From JAXMBN01 sp046349875 (GTDB lineage: Bacteria > Planctomycetota > Planctomycetia > Pirellulales > Pirellulaceae), in contig JAXMBN010000008.1 in assembly GCA_046349875.1 (NCBI GenBank), forward strand, positions 62,001-126,000: a DNA stretch of 64,000 nt, in the 5' to 3' direction. Of the stretch, positions 63,950-64,000 are shown piece after piece; within the stretch, counting starts at the first letter, position 1; each line of letters starts with the position of its first letter. Made by a program: the position numbers and the translations under genes. The notes below the pieces were generated by a model, which did no database searches, had not been told where the DNA came from, and saw only the letters and a list, made by a program, of their open reading frames with translations.

Positions 63950-64000
63950 GGACGCGGTCGCTTTTGGGAAGCATGATTCGTATGCCTCCCATAGGCCCTA

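Noticed and set aside
1..64000. tRNA, rRNA, CRISPR, insertion sequence, prophage
   Set aside because: No tRNA-like T-loop in a cloverleaf context, no regular direct repeats with spacers, no transposase or integrase motif and no phage structural gene were seen on reading the window.

Overview
The window reads as chromosome of a planctomycete, most likely of the Pirellulaceae type. The basis is the mix of gene families: DUF1559 pilin-like proteins with a type IV prepilin N-terminus (three genes), several FG-GAP/VCBS and ASPIC-UnbV proteins, ECF sigma factors (one coupled to a Ser/Thr kinase with TPRs), exported proteins with the planctomycete LExR-like N-terminal signal, a redoxin-cytochrome c-copper-monooxygenase-like fusion, a ThuA-like protein, and lipoproteins. 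Shine-Dalgarno sequences are present at only some starts. No 16S or marker gene is present, so the genus is not determined. I found no tRNA, rRNA, CRISPR array, insertion sequence or phage gene.

Layout. 0-7.4 kb: the end of a membrane protein, two frame-broken VCBS genes, an intact CRTAC1-like lipoprotein and a membrane-anchored TPR protein. 7.6-10.2 kb: a DUF1559 gene with a small lipoprotein gene behind it, then a membrane protein. 10.5-13.8 kb: flhA-flhF. 14.1-15.3 kb: a sulfotransferase. 15.4-27.4 kb: a surface/regulation block with a 1,994-residue adhesin-like protein transcribed away from an ECF sigma factor-Ser/Thr kinase pair, followed by a matrixin-like metalloprotease with a dockerin-like tail. 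27.5-31.1 kb: a seven-heme cytochrome, a transglutaminase-like lipoprotein and a MobA-like protein. 32-40 kb: a second ECF factor, FtsH, RecQ, a leucine-rich-repeat lipoprotein and a ROK kinase. 40.3-45.5 kb: an asparaginase-family hydrolase overlapping moeA, and an RND/MMPL transporter. 45.8-49.6 kb: ThuA-like protein, dtd, pdxA and a zinc-ribbon DUF1559 protein. 50-54.7 kb: thioredoxin reductase, a secreted low-complexity protein, and another DUF1559 gene followed by two lipoproteins. 54.7-64 kb: a second MMPL transporter, the redoxin/heme/copper fusion, an O-antigen-ligase-like protein, aroB, a rhomboid protease and nagB.

Most genes are housekeeping or cell-envelope functions in short operons or singly. 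The best candidate for a coherent, poorly described system is the 15.4-27.4 kb block, where a translationally coupled sigma factor and atypical kinase sit between a giant surface protein and an extracellular protease that share a related export signal. The link is inferred from position only.

Five genes are frame-broken: the two VCBS genes at 0.24-4.3 kb, a ROK kinase (39.6 kb), moeA (41.5 kb) and pdxA (47.8-48.3 kb). In pdxA, moeA, the ROK gene and the first break of the second VCBS gene, each break I could reconstruct is explained by loss of one base. The rest of the window, including a 6-kb gene, is intact. Clustered consensus errors are therefore at least as likely as real decay, and these genes should be read as probable genes with damaged frames.
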